From Amycolatopsis viridis (GTDB lineage Bacteria > Actinomycetota > Actinomycetes > Mycobacteriales > Pseudonocardiaceae), in the NCBI RefSeq assembly GCF_011758765.1, contig NZ_JAANOU010000001.1, positions 2,914,001 through 2,978,000 on the forward strand: DNA of 64,000 nt. The letters run 5' to 3'. Below are positions 30,829 through 38,395 of this stretch, piece after piece (the stretch's first letter is position 1; the number at the start of each line of letters is the position of its first letter). The notes beneath the pieces are model-generated. The model did no database searches, was not told the origin of the DNA, and worked only from the letters and a program-made list of their open reading frames with translations. The position numbers were made by a program, and so were the translations under genes.

Positions 30829-31284
30829 ATGAGCACCGGTACCGAAGGACAGGCCACCGCGGTGAGCAAACCGTCGGACAGCGCGCTGGTGACCGAGCAG
30901 GGGACGACCACGATCGCGAGCACCGTGGTGCAGAAGATCGCCGGGCTGTCCGCCCGGGAGATCCCGGGCGTGTACGACCTGGGCGGCGGCGCGGCCCGCG
31001 CGTTCAACGCGTTGCGGGAACGCATCCCGGGCGCCAGCGGCAGCGTCGGGCAGGGCGTGTCGGTCGAGGTCGGGGAGAAGCAGTCCGCGGTGGACCTGCA
31101 GATCGTGGTCGAGTACGGCGTGTCCATCGCCGACCTGGCACAGGCGGTGCGCGCCAACGTGATCAACGCGATCGAGCAGATGACGGGGCTGGAGGTCGTC
31201 GAGGTCAACATCACCGTCAACGACGTCCACCTGCCCAGCGACGACAACGAACAGGGCGAGGGCGCACCGGCCCGGGTCCAGTGA
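30829..31284 (+). CDS. Asp23/Gls24 family envelope-stress protein
   Basis: 151 residues, the most canonical Asp23 protein of the operon: TTIASTVVQKIAGLSAREIPGVYDLGGG in short blocks, then VSVEVGEKQSAVDLQIVVEYG, IADLAQAVRANVINAIEQMTGLEVVEVNITVNDV. The charged tail (PSDDNEQGEGAP) is probably disordered. AAGGGGACAACGAG precedes the ATG, a strong ribosome site, after a 69-bp gap, so this gene may be the best expressed. Asp23 of staphylococci is tethered to the membrane by AmaP, which is also encoded in this operon. Confidence 0.93.
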   Translation: MSTGTEGQATAVSKPSDSALVTEQGTTTIASTVVQKIAGLSAREIPGVYDLGGGAARAFNALRERIPGASGSVGQGVSVEVGEKQSAVDLQIVVEYGVSIADLAQAVRANVINAIEQMTGLEVVEVNITVNDVHLPSDDNEQGEGAPARVQ

Positions 31285-31297
31285 CGCGGGAGGCGCG

Positions 31298-31474
31298 ATG
31301 AATGCCACGATCGCCGGTCTGCTGACCGGTCTCGTCCTGGGCCTGGCCGCCGCCTTCGGGGGGTTCGGCGCGTTCCTGGTCGTCGCCGTGCTCGGTGCAC
31401 TGGGCCTGCTGGTGGGCCGGGTGCTGGACGGCAAGCTCGACCTGTCCCAGTTCACCGACCGCGAGCGGAGGTGA
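31298..31474 (+). CDS. 58-residue membrane protein (DUF2273-like)
   Basis: A small gene with ATG at 31298 and GGGAGG 5 bases upstream. It encodes one long hydrophobic stretch (about residues 4-40: IAGLLTGLVLGLAAAFGGFG then AFLVVAVLGALGLLVGR) able to cross the membrane twice, then a charged tail DGKLDLSQFTDRERR. The LVGRVLDGKLDL segment is like the small DUF2273 proteins that accompany Asp23/AmaP. It lies 13 bases after the Asp23 gene and 4 bases before the next one, firmly inside the operon. Confidence 0.82.
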   Translation: MNATIAGLLTGLVLGLAAAFGGFGAFLVVAVLGALGLLVGRVLDGKLDLSQFTDRERR

Positions 31475-31478
31475 CCCG

Positions 31479-31850
31479 GTGACCGTCGAGGCGCCCGAGC
31501 GGCGCGGCACCACGGTCGTGGCCGACCGGGCGGTGCAGCGCATCGCGGAGCAGGTGGTCAGCGGGCTGGGCGGTGTGGGTGGCGCGGCCCGCCGGATCCT
31601 CGGGGTCCCGCTGGGTGCGGACGATCCGGAGCAGCCGGCCAACGTCACCGCGCGGGTGCGCGACGGGCGGATCCGGCTGGCCGTGGAGCTGTCGGTGGAC
31701 TACCCGGATCCGGTCTCCCGCACCACGCGGGCCGCCCGGGAACGGCTGGTGCGGGACGTCGGGGAGATGACCGGGCTGGTCGTGGACCGCGTGGACATCA
31801 CGGTGACCGCGTTGCACAGCGACCGGTCACGGGAGAGGAGCCTGGCATGA
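31479..31850 (+). CDS. Asp23/Gls24 family protein
   Basis: 123 residues from GTG 31479, with CGGAGGTGACCCG in front. It follows the family's plan: TTVVADRAVQRIAEQVVSGLGGVGG, a strand pair with DGRIRLAVELSVDYPDPVS, helix RTTRAARERLVRDVGEMTGLVV and last strand VDRVDITVTAL. The charged tail DRSRERS ends in an ATGA overlap with the next gene. It is the third clear Asp23-like protein here; hetero-oligomers are plausible. Confidence 0.85.
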   Translation: MTVEAPERRGTTVVADRAVQRIAEQVVSGLGGVGGAARRILGVPLGADDPEQPANVTARVRDGRIRLAVELSVDYPDPVSRTTRAARERLVRDVGEMTGLVVDRVDITVTALHSDRSRERSLA

Positions 31851-32386
31851 TCCGGCGGTCCCGGCGCAGCCTCGCCGCCACGCTCGTCGCCCTGGTCGGC
31901 CTGGCCCTGTGCGTGCTGGTGGCGATCAGCGCGGTGCAGCTCCTGCTGCACGCGCGGCCGGTGCTCGACTACGACGCCGCCGCGGCCAGGGCGCACGCGA
32001 CCCACTGGGACGCGCTGCCGGTGGCGATCATCGGCGGGGTGCTGGCCGCGGTGGGCCTGGTGGTGCTGCTGGCCGCGATCCTGCCGGGCCGCGCGCTCGT
32101 ACTGCCCCTGACGGGGGGAGGCAGTCCGGACGCGGCACCGGTGAAGGCCGGGGCCAGCCGCCGCAGCATCACCGGCAGCCTGCGGTCGGCGGCCGAGCAG
32201 GCCGACGGGGTGGAGTCGGTGAAGCTGCGGTTGCGGCGGCGCAGCGTCACCGCGCGGGTGCGCGGCGGGCGGCTGGCCACCGGCGAGGTGGCCGGGGAGG
32301 TGCGGCGGGCGATCGAGGATCAGCTGGACCGCATCGCCCCCGCGCACCGCCCGCGGGTGAAGGTGCACGTGCGGAGCACGGCATGA
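31847..32386 (+). CDS. DUF6286-like membrane protein of the Asp23 operon
   Basis: 179 residues. Two membrane helices (SLAATLVALVGLALCVLVAI and PVAIIGGVLAAVGLVVLLAA) are separated by a short outside loop of about 30 residues. The C-terminal cytosolic domain of about 80 residues (ITGSLRSAAEQADGVESVKLRLRRRSVTARV) has the alternating strand pattern seen in DUF6286 proteins. It overlaps its neighbours by 4 bp on both sides. It probably anchors Asp23-type proteins at the membrane, like AmaP. Confidence 0.75.
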   Translation: MIRRSRRSLAATLVALVGLALCVLVAISAVQLLLHARPVLDYDAAAARAHATHWDALPVAIIGGVLAAVGLVVLLAAILPGRALVLPLTGGGSPDAAPVKAGASRRSITGSLRSAAEQADGVESVKLRLRRRSVTARVRGGRLATGEVAGEVRRAIEDQLDRIAPAHRPRVKVHVRSTA

Positions 32387-32955
32387 CCAGCCTGAACCGT
32401 CCCGCCCGGCTCAACCGGACACTGCTCGCGCTGATCGGTCTCGTCCTGCTGGCCGCCGGCGCGTTCACCCTCGCGACCTCGCTCGGCTGGCTGCGGGTGC
32501 TCGACCGGGCGGCGCCGCTGGTGCCCGGCGACCAGCGGCCACCGACCTGGGTGCTGTACGTGGTCGTCGCCGCCGCCGTGGTGCTGGGCCTGCTGTTCCT
32601 GCGCTGGCTGGCCGCGCAGGCGCTGCGCCGCCCGAAGAGCGGGACCTGGCGGGTGGAGGACGACCCGGCGCAGGGCGTGACGAAACTGTCGTCGGACGCT
32701 GCGGTCGCGCCGTTCGAGTCGGAGGTCTCGGCCTACCCGGGGGTCCGGTCGGTGACCGCGACCCTGTCCGGGCCGCAGGCCCGGCCGACGCTGCTGGTGA
32801 CGGCGACGGCTGAGCCGGGTACGGATCTGTCGGCGCTGCGCGAACGGATCGTCGATGACGGGGTGGCACGGCTGGCGCAGGCGCTGGACCTGGGCGCGCT
32901 GCCCACGGTCATCGAGTTCCGCATCGCGGCCGAAGCCGCTGCCCGGGTGATCTGA
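32383..32955 (+). CDS. amaP: alkaline shock response membrane anchor protein AmaP-like
   Basis: 190 residues from ATG 32383 (ATGA overlap). Two membrane helices (LLALIGLVLLAAGAFTLATS and WVLYVVVAAAVVLGLLFLRW) enclose a loop of about 30 residues. The C-terminal domain (VTKLSSDAAVAPFESEVSAYPGVRSVTATLSG in short blocks) is cytosolic and has an Asp23-like strand-helix order. In staphylococci AmaP recruits Asp23 to the membrane. Last gene of the operon; 6 bases separate its stop from that of the convergent HxlR gene. Confidence 0.8.
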   Translation: MTSLNRPARLNRTLLALIGLVLLAAGAFTLATSLGWLRVLDRAAPLVPGDQRPPTWVLYVVVAAAVVLGLLFLRWLAAQALRRPKSGTWRVEDDPAQGVTKLSSDAAVAPFESEVSAYPGVRSVTATLSGPQARPTLLVTATAEPGTDLSALRERIVDDGVARLAQALDLGALPTVIEFRIAAEAAARVI

Positions 32956-32961
32956 CCGCCG

Positions 32962-33342
32962 CTACACGGCTGCCGCGGCCTGCTGCGCGTCGTAGGTGTG
33001 GCGGGCCGCGGCGATGGCGCCCCGGTACTTCTCCGCCCACGACGTCAGCCCGACGAGCGTCTGGTGCAGCTCGCGGGCCATGTCGGTCAGGGTGTACTCC
33101 ACGCGCGGCGGCACCGTCGGGTACACGGTGCGCACGAGCAGCCCGTCGCGTTCCAGTTTGCGCAGTGTCAGCGTCAGCATGCGACGGCTGATGCCCTCCA
33201 CCTCGCGCTCCAGTTCGGTGAACCGCACCGGGCCGTGCGCGGCGGCGACCAGGATCCCGATCGCCCACTTGCCGGCGACGTGGTCGAGGACCTCCACGAT
33301 CGGGCACGCCTCGGTGATGGGGGAAACGGTGTCGGCAGCCAT
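32962..33342 (-). CDS. HxlR-family transcriptional regulator
   Basis: 126 residues, one HxlR winged helix. ACPIVEVLDHVAGKWAIGIL with the conserved Cys near the start and GKW is the family signature, followed by PVRFTELEREVEGISRRMLTLTLRKLERDGLLVRTVYPTVPPRVEYTLT in short blocks. The single Cys (residue 13) could be a redox or electrophile sensor, as in HypR/YodB relatives. Divergent from the DHA2 transporter gene 199 bp away. Two copies of a 12-bp element in the gap are candidate operators. Confidence 0.92.
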   Translation of the reverse strand: MAADTVSPITEACPIVEVLDHVAGKWAIGILVAAAHGPVRFTELEREVEGISRRMLTLTLRKLERDGLLVRTVYPTVPPRVEYTLTDMARELHQTLVGLTSWAEKYRGAIAAARHTYDAQQAAAAV

Positions 33343-33370
33343 TGCTCGATGGTTTCACGAGTGACCCCCG

Positions 33371-33519
33371 GTTACCAATCGTCTCCCATGGCGTCCGTGA
33401 GCTGGATCACACCGGCATCTGCGGGACCAGGAGTGGTACATCGATGTGCCTCTGGCACAGCGAACTGCCTTCTTCCGGGCACGGTCTCGGGCTCACATGA
33501 TGGACCAGTTACAAATCGT
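33371..33519. promoter_or_regulatory. candidate HxlR operators, GTTACMAATCGT repeats
   Basis: GTTACCAATCGT (33371-33382) is 29 bases upstream of the HxlR start, and GTTACAAATCGT (33508-33519) is 22 bases upstream of the DHA2 start. They match in 11 of 12 bases and have the same direction. One near each gene suggests autorepression plus transporter control. The second overlaps the expected -10/start region, so binding would block it. Confidence 0.5.
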
Positions 33520-33540
33520 GCTCCTTTGGAGGTCAACACC

Positions 33541-35004
33541 GTGCCCACCGATCAGCCGGCCGGACGATCCCGGTGGCTCGCCCTCGCCGTGCTGTCCGCG
33601 CAGACGCTGATGATCGTGCTCGACCAGACCATCGTCAACGTCGCCCTGCCCGCGATCCGCGACAGTCTCGGCTTCACCCAGTCGAACCTGTCGTGGGTCG
33701 TCAACGCGTACCTGATCCCGTTCGGTGGGCTGCTGCTGCTCGCCGGGCGCCTCGGTGACCTGGCCGGCCGCCGCCGCGTCTTCCTCGCCGGGATGGCCGT
33801 GTTCACGCTGGCCTCGCTGCTCGCCGGGCTCGCCTGGAACCCGGAAACCCTGATGGCTGCGCGGTTCCTGCAGGGCGCCGGCGGCGCCGCCTCGACCGCG
33901 GTCGCGCTGGGCATGGTCGTCCGGCTGTTCCCGGAGCCGGCCGAACGCGCCAAGGCGCTGGGCGCGTTCAGCTTCGTGCAGGCCGCGGGCGGCTCGATCG
34001 GCAGCATCGCCGGCGGAGTGCTGACCCAGGCGCTGAGCTGGCACTGGATCTTCCTGATCAACCTGCCGATCGGCGTGGCCGCCGGGCTGGTGGCGCTGCG
34101 GGTGCTGGAGGCCGATCGCGGTCTCGGGCTGGGTGCCGGGGCCGACTGGCTGGGCGCGGTGCTGGTCACCGCGGCGCTGATGCTCGGCGTGTACACGATC
34201 GTCGGGGTGGACTCCCACGGCTGGACCTCCGCGCACACGCTCGTCCTCGGTGCGGTGTCGCTGGTGCTGCTGGTGGCGTTCCTCCTGCGCCAGGGCCGGG
34301 CCCGCGACCCGCTGCTGCCGCTGCGGATCTTCACCTCCCGCGGTCTGTCCGGGGCCAACCTGACGATGGCGCTGCTGGTGTCGTCGATGTTCGGGTTCCA
34401 GTTCCTCGTGGTGCTCTACCTGCGGCAGGTGCTGGGCCTGAGCGCGCAGGCGACCGGGCTGGCGATGGTGCCGATCGCCGTGGTGATCGCGGTGGTGTCG
34501 CTGACCGTGTCGCCGCGGGTGGCCACCCGGTTCGGCGACTTCCGGGTCCTGCTGGCCGGTCTGGTGCTCATCGGGGGCGGGCTCGCGTGGCTGGCGCGGG
34601 TGCCCGCGGACGGCGGGTTCGCGGCGGACGTGCTCGGCCCGACACTGGCGATGGGTGCCGGGTTCGGCCTGGCGATGCCCGCGCTGATGGGGCTGGGCAT
34701 GCGCGACGCCCGGCCCGAGGACACCGGCCTGGCGTCCGGGCTGTTCAACACCACGCAGCAGGTCGCCGGGGCGCTCGGCCTGTCGGTGCTGGCGGTGCTC
34801 GCCGCGACCCGCGCCGAGTCGGTGACCGGGGTGCGGCCCGAGGAAGCGCTCACCGCGGGCTACCACCTCGCGTTCTGGGTGGGCACCGGGCTGGTTGCGG
34901 CCGCGTTCGTGGTGGCCGCGCTGGTGCTGCGCCCCGGCGTGGCGGCGCGACGAACGGGTGAATCCGGCGCTAACGTCCCGGATCGTGCGCTCCCACAGCT
35001 ATGA
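33541..35004 (+). CDS. MFS transporter, DHA2 (14-TM, EmrB/QacA) type
   Basis: 487 residues from GTG 33541, preceded by GGAGG at 33528-33532. Fourteen hydrophobic segments. Motif D1 in TM1 reads MIVLDQTIVNVALPAI, motif A is LAGRLGDLAGRRRVFLAG and motif C is QAAGGSIGSIAGGVLTQ. The DHA2 family exports drugs and lipophilic cations in exchange for protons. Probably induced when HxlR lets go of the repeats upstream. Its 3' end overlaps the DUF3097 gene by 20 bp. Confidence 0.93.
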   Translation: MPTDQPAGRSRWLALAVLSAQTLMIVLDQTIVNVALPAIRDSLGFTQSNLSWVVNAYLIPFGGLLLLAGRLGDLAGRRRVFLAGMAVFTLASLLAGLAWNPETLMAARFLQGAGGAASTAVALGMVVRLFPEPAERAKALGAFSFVQAAGGSIGSIAGGVLTQALSWHWIFLINLPIGVAAGLVALRVLEADRGLGLGAGADWLGAVLVTAALMLGVYTIVGVDSHGWTSAHTLVLGAVSLVLLVAFLLRQGRARDPLLPLRIFTSRGLSGANLTMALLVSSMFGFQFLVVLYLRQVLGLSAQATGLAMVPIAVVIAVVSLTVSPRVATRFGDFRVLLAGLVLIGGGLAWLARVPADGGFAADVLGPTLAMGAGFGLAMPALMGLGMRDARPEDTGLASGLFNTTQQVAGALGLSVLAVLAATRAESVTGVRPEEALTAGYHLAFWVGTGLVAAAFVVAALVLRPGVAARRTGESGANVPDRALPQL

Positions 35005-35794
35005 CGACATCCTCGCCGGCCCGCGCCGACGCCAGATCCCCGAGGTCGTGGCGGAGCGCGGGCTGGTGGTCGAAGAAGCGGGAAGCGGTTTCTGCGGCGC
35101 GGTGGTCCGGTTCGAGCACGGCAACGTCGTGCTGGAGGACCGCCACGGCAGGCACCGGGTGTTCCCGCTGGAACCCGCCGGGTTCCTGCTCGAGGGCAAG
35201 CCGGTGACGCTGGTGCGGCCGAAGGCGGCCCCGCCGTCACGGGCGTCGGCCCGCTCGGCGTCCGGGTCGGTCAAGGTCGCCGGCCTGCGAGCCCGGACCG
35301 CGCGCGACTCGCGCATCTGGGTGGAGGGCAAGCACGACGCCGAGCTGGTCGAACGCGTGTGGGGGCACGACCTGCGGGTCGAGGGTGTGGTCGTGGAGCC
35401 CCTGGACGGGGTGGACGTGCTGGCCGACCGGATCACCGAGTTCGGCACCGGCCCCGGCCGGCGGTTGGGTGTCCTGGTCGACCACCTGGTGCCGGGCAGC
35501 AAGGAGTCCCGGCTGGTGGACGCCATTTTCGACGAGCACGTACTGGTCACCGGCCACCCCTACGTGGACGTGTGGCAGGCGGTGAAACCGGCCGCGGTGG
35601 GCATCCGCGAGTGGCCGTCGGTGCCGCGGGGCACGCCGTGGAAGGAAGGCGTGTGCGCGGCGCTGGGCTGGGGCGAGACCTACGAGGGGTGGCAGCGGGT
35701 GCTGGCCGCGGTGCGTACCTTCCGTGACGTGGAGACGCCGCTGATCGGCGCGGTGGAGCGGCTGATCGACTTCGTCACCGACCCGGAAGGCTGA
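34985..35794 (+). CDS. DUF3097 family protein
   Basis: 269 residues from GTG 34985, inside the end of the DHA2 gene. The N-terminus SYDDILAGPRRRQIPEVVAERGLVVEE and a beta-rich domain (residues 1-90) precede a linker of Pro/Ala/Ser/Arg. A second domain follows with RIWVEGKHDAELVERVWG, which resembles a TOPRIM-like start (EGKxD), and LGVLVDHLVPGSKESRLVD, HVLVTGHPYVDVWQAVKP. The family is almost confined to actinobacteria and has no proven function. The TOPRIM resemblance is my inference from the EGKHD and DHLVPGS acidic pairs. Confidence 0.88.
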   Translation: MRSHSYDDILAGPRRRQIPEVVAERGLVVEEAGSGFCGAVVRFEHGNVVLEDRHGRHRVFPLEPAGFLLEGKPVTLVRPKAAPPSRASARSASGSVKVAGLRARTARDSRIWVEGKHDAELVERVWGHDLRVEGVVVEPLDGVDVLADRITEFGTGPGRRLGVLVDHLVPGSKESRLVDAIFDEHVLVTGHPYVDVWQAVKPAAVGIREWPSVPRGTPWKEGVCAALGWGETYEGWQRVLAAVRTFRDVETPLIGAVERLIDFVTDPEG

Positions 35795-35869
35795 ATCCGG
35801 CAGGTCACACCCAGGTCTCTTCGGGCCGTCAGCTGGTCGCGAGCGGTCACTTTCTGCCACGATGGGCGC

Positions 35870-36301
35870 ATGACTCCGGCGCTCGTCTGGCTGATCGTCG
35901 CCATCGCCCTGATGGCCGCCGAGGTGCTGTCCGGAGACTTCTTCCTGTTGATGCTCGGCCTCGGCGCACTGGTCGGGGCCGGCGCGGCGTTGATCACCGG
36001 CAACGTCGTGGTCGACGCGATCGTCTTCGCCGTCGCGTCCAGCGCGTTGATCTTCCTGGCCCGGCCGGCGCTCAAGCGCCGGTTCCTGTCCGGGACGGGT
36101 CATCGCACCAACACCGAGGCCCTGATCGGCGCCAGGGCCGTGGTCTTGTCCGTTGTAGACGGCCAGTCCGGGCGGGTCAAGCTGGCCGGGGACGTGTGGT
36201 CCGCACGGGCCATCGCCGACGGTCAGCGCATTGAACCCGGCACGACCGTGACCGTGGTAGAGATAGCGGGCGCCACGGCCGTGGTGGCGCCCGAGCCGTA
36301 A
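35870..36301 (+). CDS. NfeD family membrane protein
   Basis: 143 residues. Two or three membrane helices (LVWLIVAIALMAAEVLSGDFFLLML in blocks, and VVVDAIVFAVASSALIFLARP) and a C-terminal OB-fold domain from about residue 82 (LIGARAVVLSVVDGQSGRVKLAGDVWSARAI), the NfeDC domain. NfeD proteins pair with SPFH/stomatin proteins, and the next gene, 28 bases on, encodes one. The two probably form a membrane microdomain complex. Confidence 0.92.
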   Translation: MTPALVWLIVAIALMAAEVLSGDFFLLMLGLGALVGAGAALITGNVVVDAIVFAVASSALIFLARPALKRRFLSGTGHRTNTEALIGARAVVLSVVDGQSGRVKLAGDVWSARAIADGQRIEPGTTVTVVEIAGATAVVAPEP

Positions 36302-36329
36302 CCACAACCCTCATATCGGGAGAGCGATC

Positions 36330-37709
36330 TTGGGAACCGCAGCGATCATTGTTGTCGCGGTCATCGCGTTGTTCGTGATCGTGACGATCGCGAAGGCGAT
36401 CATGGTGGTCCCGCAGGCTCAGGCCGCGGTGATCGAGCGGCTGGGCAGGTTCAAGTCGGTCGCCTCGCCCGGCCTGAACTTCCTGGTGCCGTTCCTGGAC
36501 CGGGTGCGGGCCCGGATCGACCTGCGCGAGCAGGTCGTGTCCTTCCCGCCGCAGCCGGTGATCACCGAGGACAACCTGACGGTGTCCATCGACACCGTCG
36601 TCTACTTCCAGGTCACGGACGCGCGCGCCGCGGTGTACGAGATCTCCAACTACATCGTGGGTGTCGAGCAGCTGACCACCACGACGCTGCGCAATGTGGT
36701 CGGTGGCATGACCCTGGAGCAGGCGCTGACCTCCCGCGACCAGATCAACAACCAGCTGCGCGGCGTGCTCGACGACGCCACCGGCCGGTGGGGCATCCGG
36801 GTGGCGCGGGTGGAGCTGAAGGCGATCGACCCGCCGCCGTCGATCCAGGACTCGATGGAAAAGCAGATGCGCGCCGACCGGGAGAAGCGCGCGATGATCC
36901 TCAACGCCGAGGGTCAGCGGGAGGCGCAGATCAAGACGGCCGAGGGGCAGAAGCAGTCGCAGATCCTCGCGGCGGAGGGCGCCAAGCAGGCCACCATCAT
37001 GGCGGCCGAGGCGGAGCGGCAGTCCCGGATCCTGCGGGCGCAGGGTGAGCGCGCGGCCCGGTACCTGCAGGCGCAGGGCCAGGCCAAGGCGATCGAGAAG
37101 GTGTTCGCCGCGGTCAAGGCCGGCAAGCCCACGCCGGAGGTGCTGGCCTACCAGTACCTGCAGACGCTGCCGCAGATGGCGCAGGGCGATGCGAACAAGG
37201 TGTGGCTGGTCCCCAGCGACTACGGCAACGCGCTGCAGCAGTTCGCCCGCGCCTTCGCCAAGCAGGACGACGACGGCGTGTTCCGGTACGAACCGGCCCA
37301 GTCCGACGGCGCGGAGCCGCCCACCCTGGACGACGACGAGGTCGCCAGCTGGTTCGACACCTCCACCGACCCGCGCATCGCCGAAGCGGTGCGCGAGGCC
37401 GAGGCAGTGGCCCGCCAGGAGGTGCCCGGCCCGCTGGCGCACCAACCGCAACCGCCGGCGCCGCAGGCGTCCAGCGCGCTGCGCGGCAACCCGGTGACCG
37501 ACGAGGCGCAGGAAGCACCCGCGGTCGAACCACCCGGGCAACCCGAGCCGCCGGCGCTCTCGCCGCCGACCACGCCGCAACCGCAGTTCCCGACGGCCGG
37601 TGGCCAACAGGGCCAGCTGCCGACCCGCAACCCGGGCCAGCACTACGGCACCCCGCCGCGGCCCCCGTACCCGCCGCAGCAGCCGCCGCCCGCACCGCCG
37701 CAGCAGTAG
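36330..37709 (+). CDS. SPFH/stomatin-like membrane protein with Pro/Gln-rich tail
   Basis: 459 residues from a TTG with GGGAGAG upstream. One N-terminal membrane helix (AAIIVVAVIALFVIVTIA) is followed by the SPFH domain (ERLGRFKSVASPGLNFLVPFLDRV, VSIDTVVYFQVTDARAAVYEI) and a long coiled coil (about 180-290: EKQMRADREKRAMILNAEG, AEGQKQSQILAAEGAKQA). From about residue 375 the tail is rich in Pro, Gln and Ala, is low complexity and is unlike normal stomatins. Forms large oligomers that organise membrane proteins; partner NfeD is just upstream. Confidence 0.94.
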   Translation: MGTAAIIVVAVIALFVIVTIAKAIMVVPQAQAAVIERLGRFKSVASPGLNFLVPFLDRVRARIDLREQVVSFPPQPVITEDNLTVSIDTVVYFQVTDARAAVYEISNYIVGVEQLTTTTLRNVVGGMTLEQALTSRDQINNQLRGVLDDATGRWGIRVARVELKAIDPPPSIQDSMEKQMRADREKRAMILNAEGQREAQIKTAEGQKQSQILAAEGAKQATIMAAEAERQSRILRAQGERAARYLQAQGQAKAIEKVFAAVKAGKPTPEVLAYQYLQTLPQMAQGDANKVWLVPSDYGNALQQFARAFAKQDDDGVFRYEPAQSDGAEPPTLDDDEVASWFDTSTDPRIAEAVREAEAVARQEVPGPLAHQPQPPAPQASSALRGNPVTDEAQEAPAVEPPGQPEPPALSPPTTPQPQFPTAGGQQGQLPTRNPGQHYGTPPRPPYPPQQPPPAPPQQ

Positions 37710-37731
37710 GCGCTTTCCGGACGGACCCGCA

Positions 37732-37785
37732 CCGCTCCCCGGAAGCCGGACTGGAATCCAGGCCCGGCTTCCGGGGAGCGGTTTT
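37732..37785 (+). terminator. strong intrinsic terminator after the SPFH gene
   Basis: A perfect 18-bp stem (left arm 37732-37749, right arm 37764-37781) with a 14-base loop is followed by TTTT at 37782-37785. It lies 22 bases after the stop codon, so it ends the NfeD-SPFH transcript. This is the best Rho-independent terminator in the window. Confidence 0.93.
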
Positions 37786-37925
37786 GTCAGGTGCGCCCGG
37801 CAGCCGCGCGTCAAACCGACAGCCGAGTGCGCCCTGTCCGATCTCCGCGAGGCGTGATCCTGTCCGCCTGGTCGGCCCCAGCACGTCGGCGGCGGGACTT
37901 CCGGTGGAGCCCGGGCACGCACTGC

Positions 37926-38131
37926 CTAGGCGGGCTGACCGGAAGCGACCGCCGGCGGAGTGCGGAACGCCTCCCGGTAGGCACTGGGCGTGGTGCCGAT
38001 CGTGCGGGTGAAGTGGCGGCGCAAGGTGGCTGCCGTGCCCATGCCGACGCGCGCCGCGATGTGCTCGAGCGGGGTGTCGGTGTCCTCGAGGAGGAGCTGG
38101 GCCTGGCGGATGCGCTCGAGGTGCAGCTGCC
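37926..38131 (-). pseudogene. AraC-family regulator, C-terminal stump
   Basis: The minus strand encodes only the end of an AraC-type DNA-binding domain: LHLERIRQAQLLLEDTDTP, then IAARVGMGTAATLRRHFTRT and GTTPSAYREAFR, the second helix-turn-helix and its conserved tail. The first helix-turn-helix and the effector domain are missing. Homology stops near 38125, exactly where a thioesterase stump on the other strand begins. Confidence 0.8.
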
Positions 38132-38395
38132 CTCGCCGACACGGCCTGCGGGTACGGCTGCCTGGCATCCCTGCCCGCAGGCCGGGACACGTTCGCCACC
38201 ATCGACCTCGTCACGCACCTGGTCGGCGCCGCCCGGCCCGGCGAGGACGTCGAAGCGGTCGCGGACCTGCGCCATGACGGCCGCACCACCCAGGTGTGGG
38301 ACGCGACCGTCACGGCGGCGGGCCCGGAGCGACGGGTGATCGCCCACTTCCGGTGCACGCAGCTGCTGATGACCTCCCGCCTACCGCGCGACTGA
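38126..38395 (+). pseudogene. PaaI-type hotdog thioesterase, C-terminal stump
   Basis: From 38126 the plus strand reads AALADTACGYGCLASLP, then DTFATIDLVTHLVGAARPG, and a strand-rich end with VIAHFRCTQLLM, stopping at 38393-38395. This is the second half of a PaaI/YbgC-like hotdog acyl-CoA thioesterase. The N-terminal helix and first strands are missing and no start codon or ribosome site precedes it. It abuts the AraC stump head to head. Confidence 0.75.
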
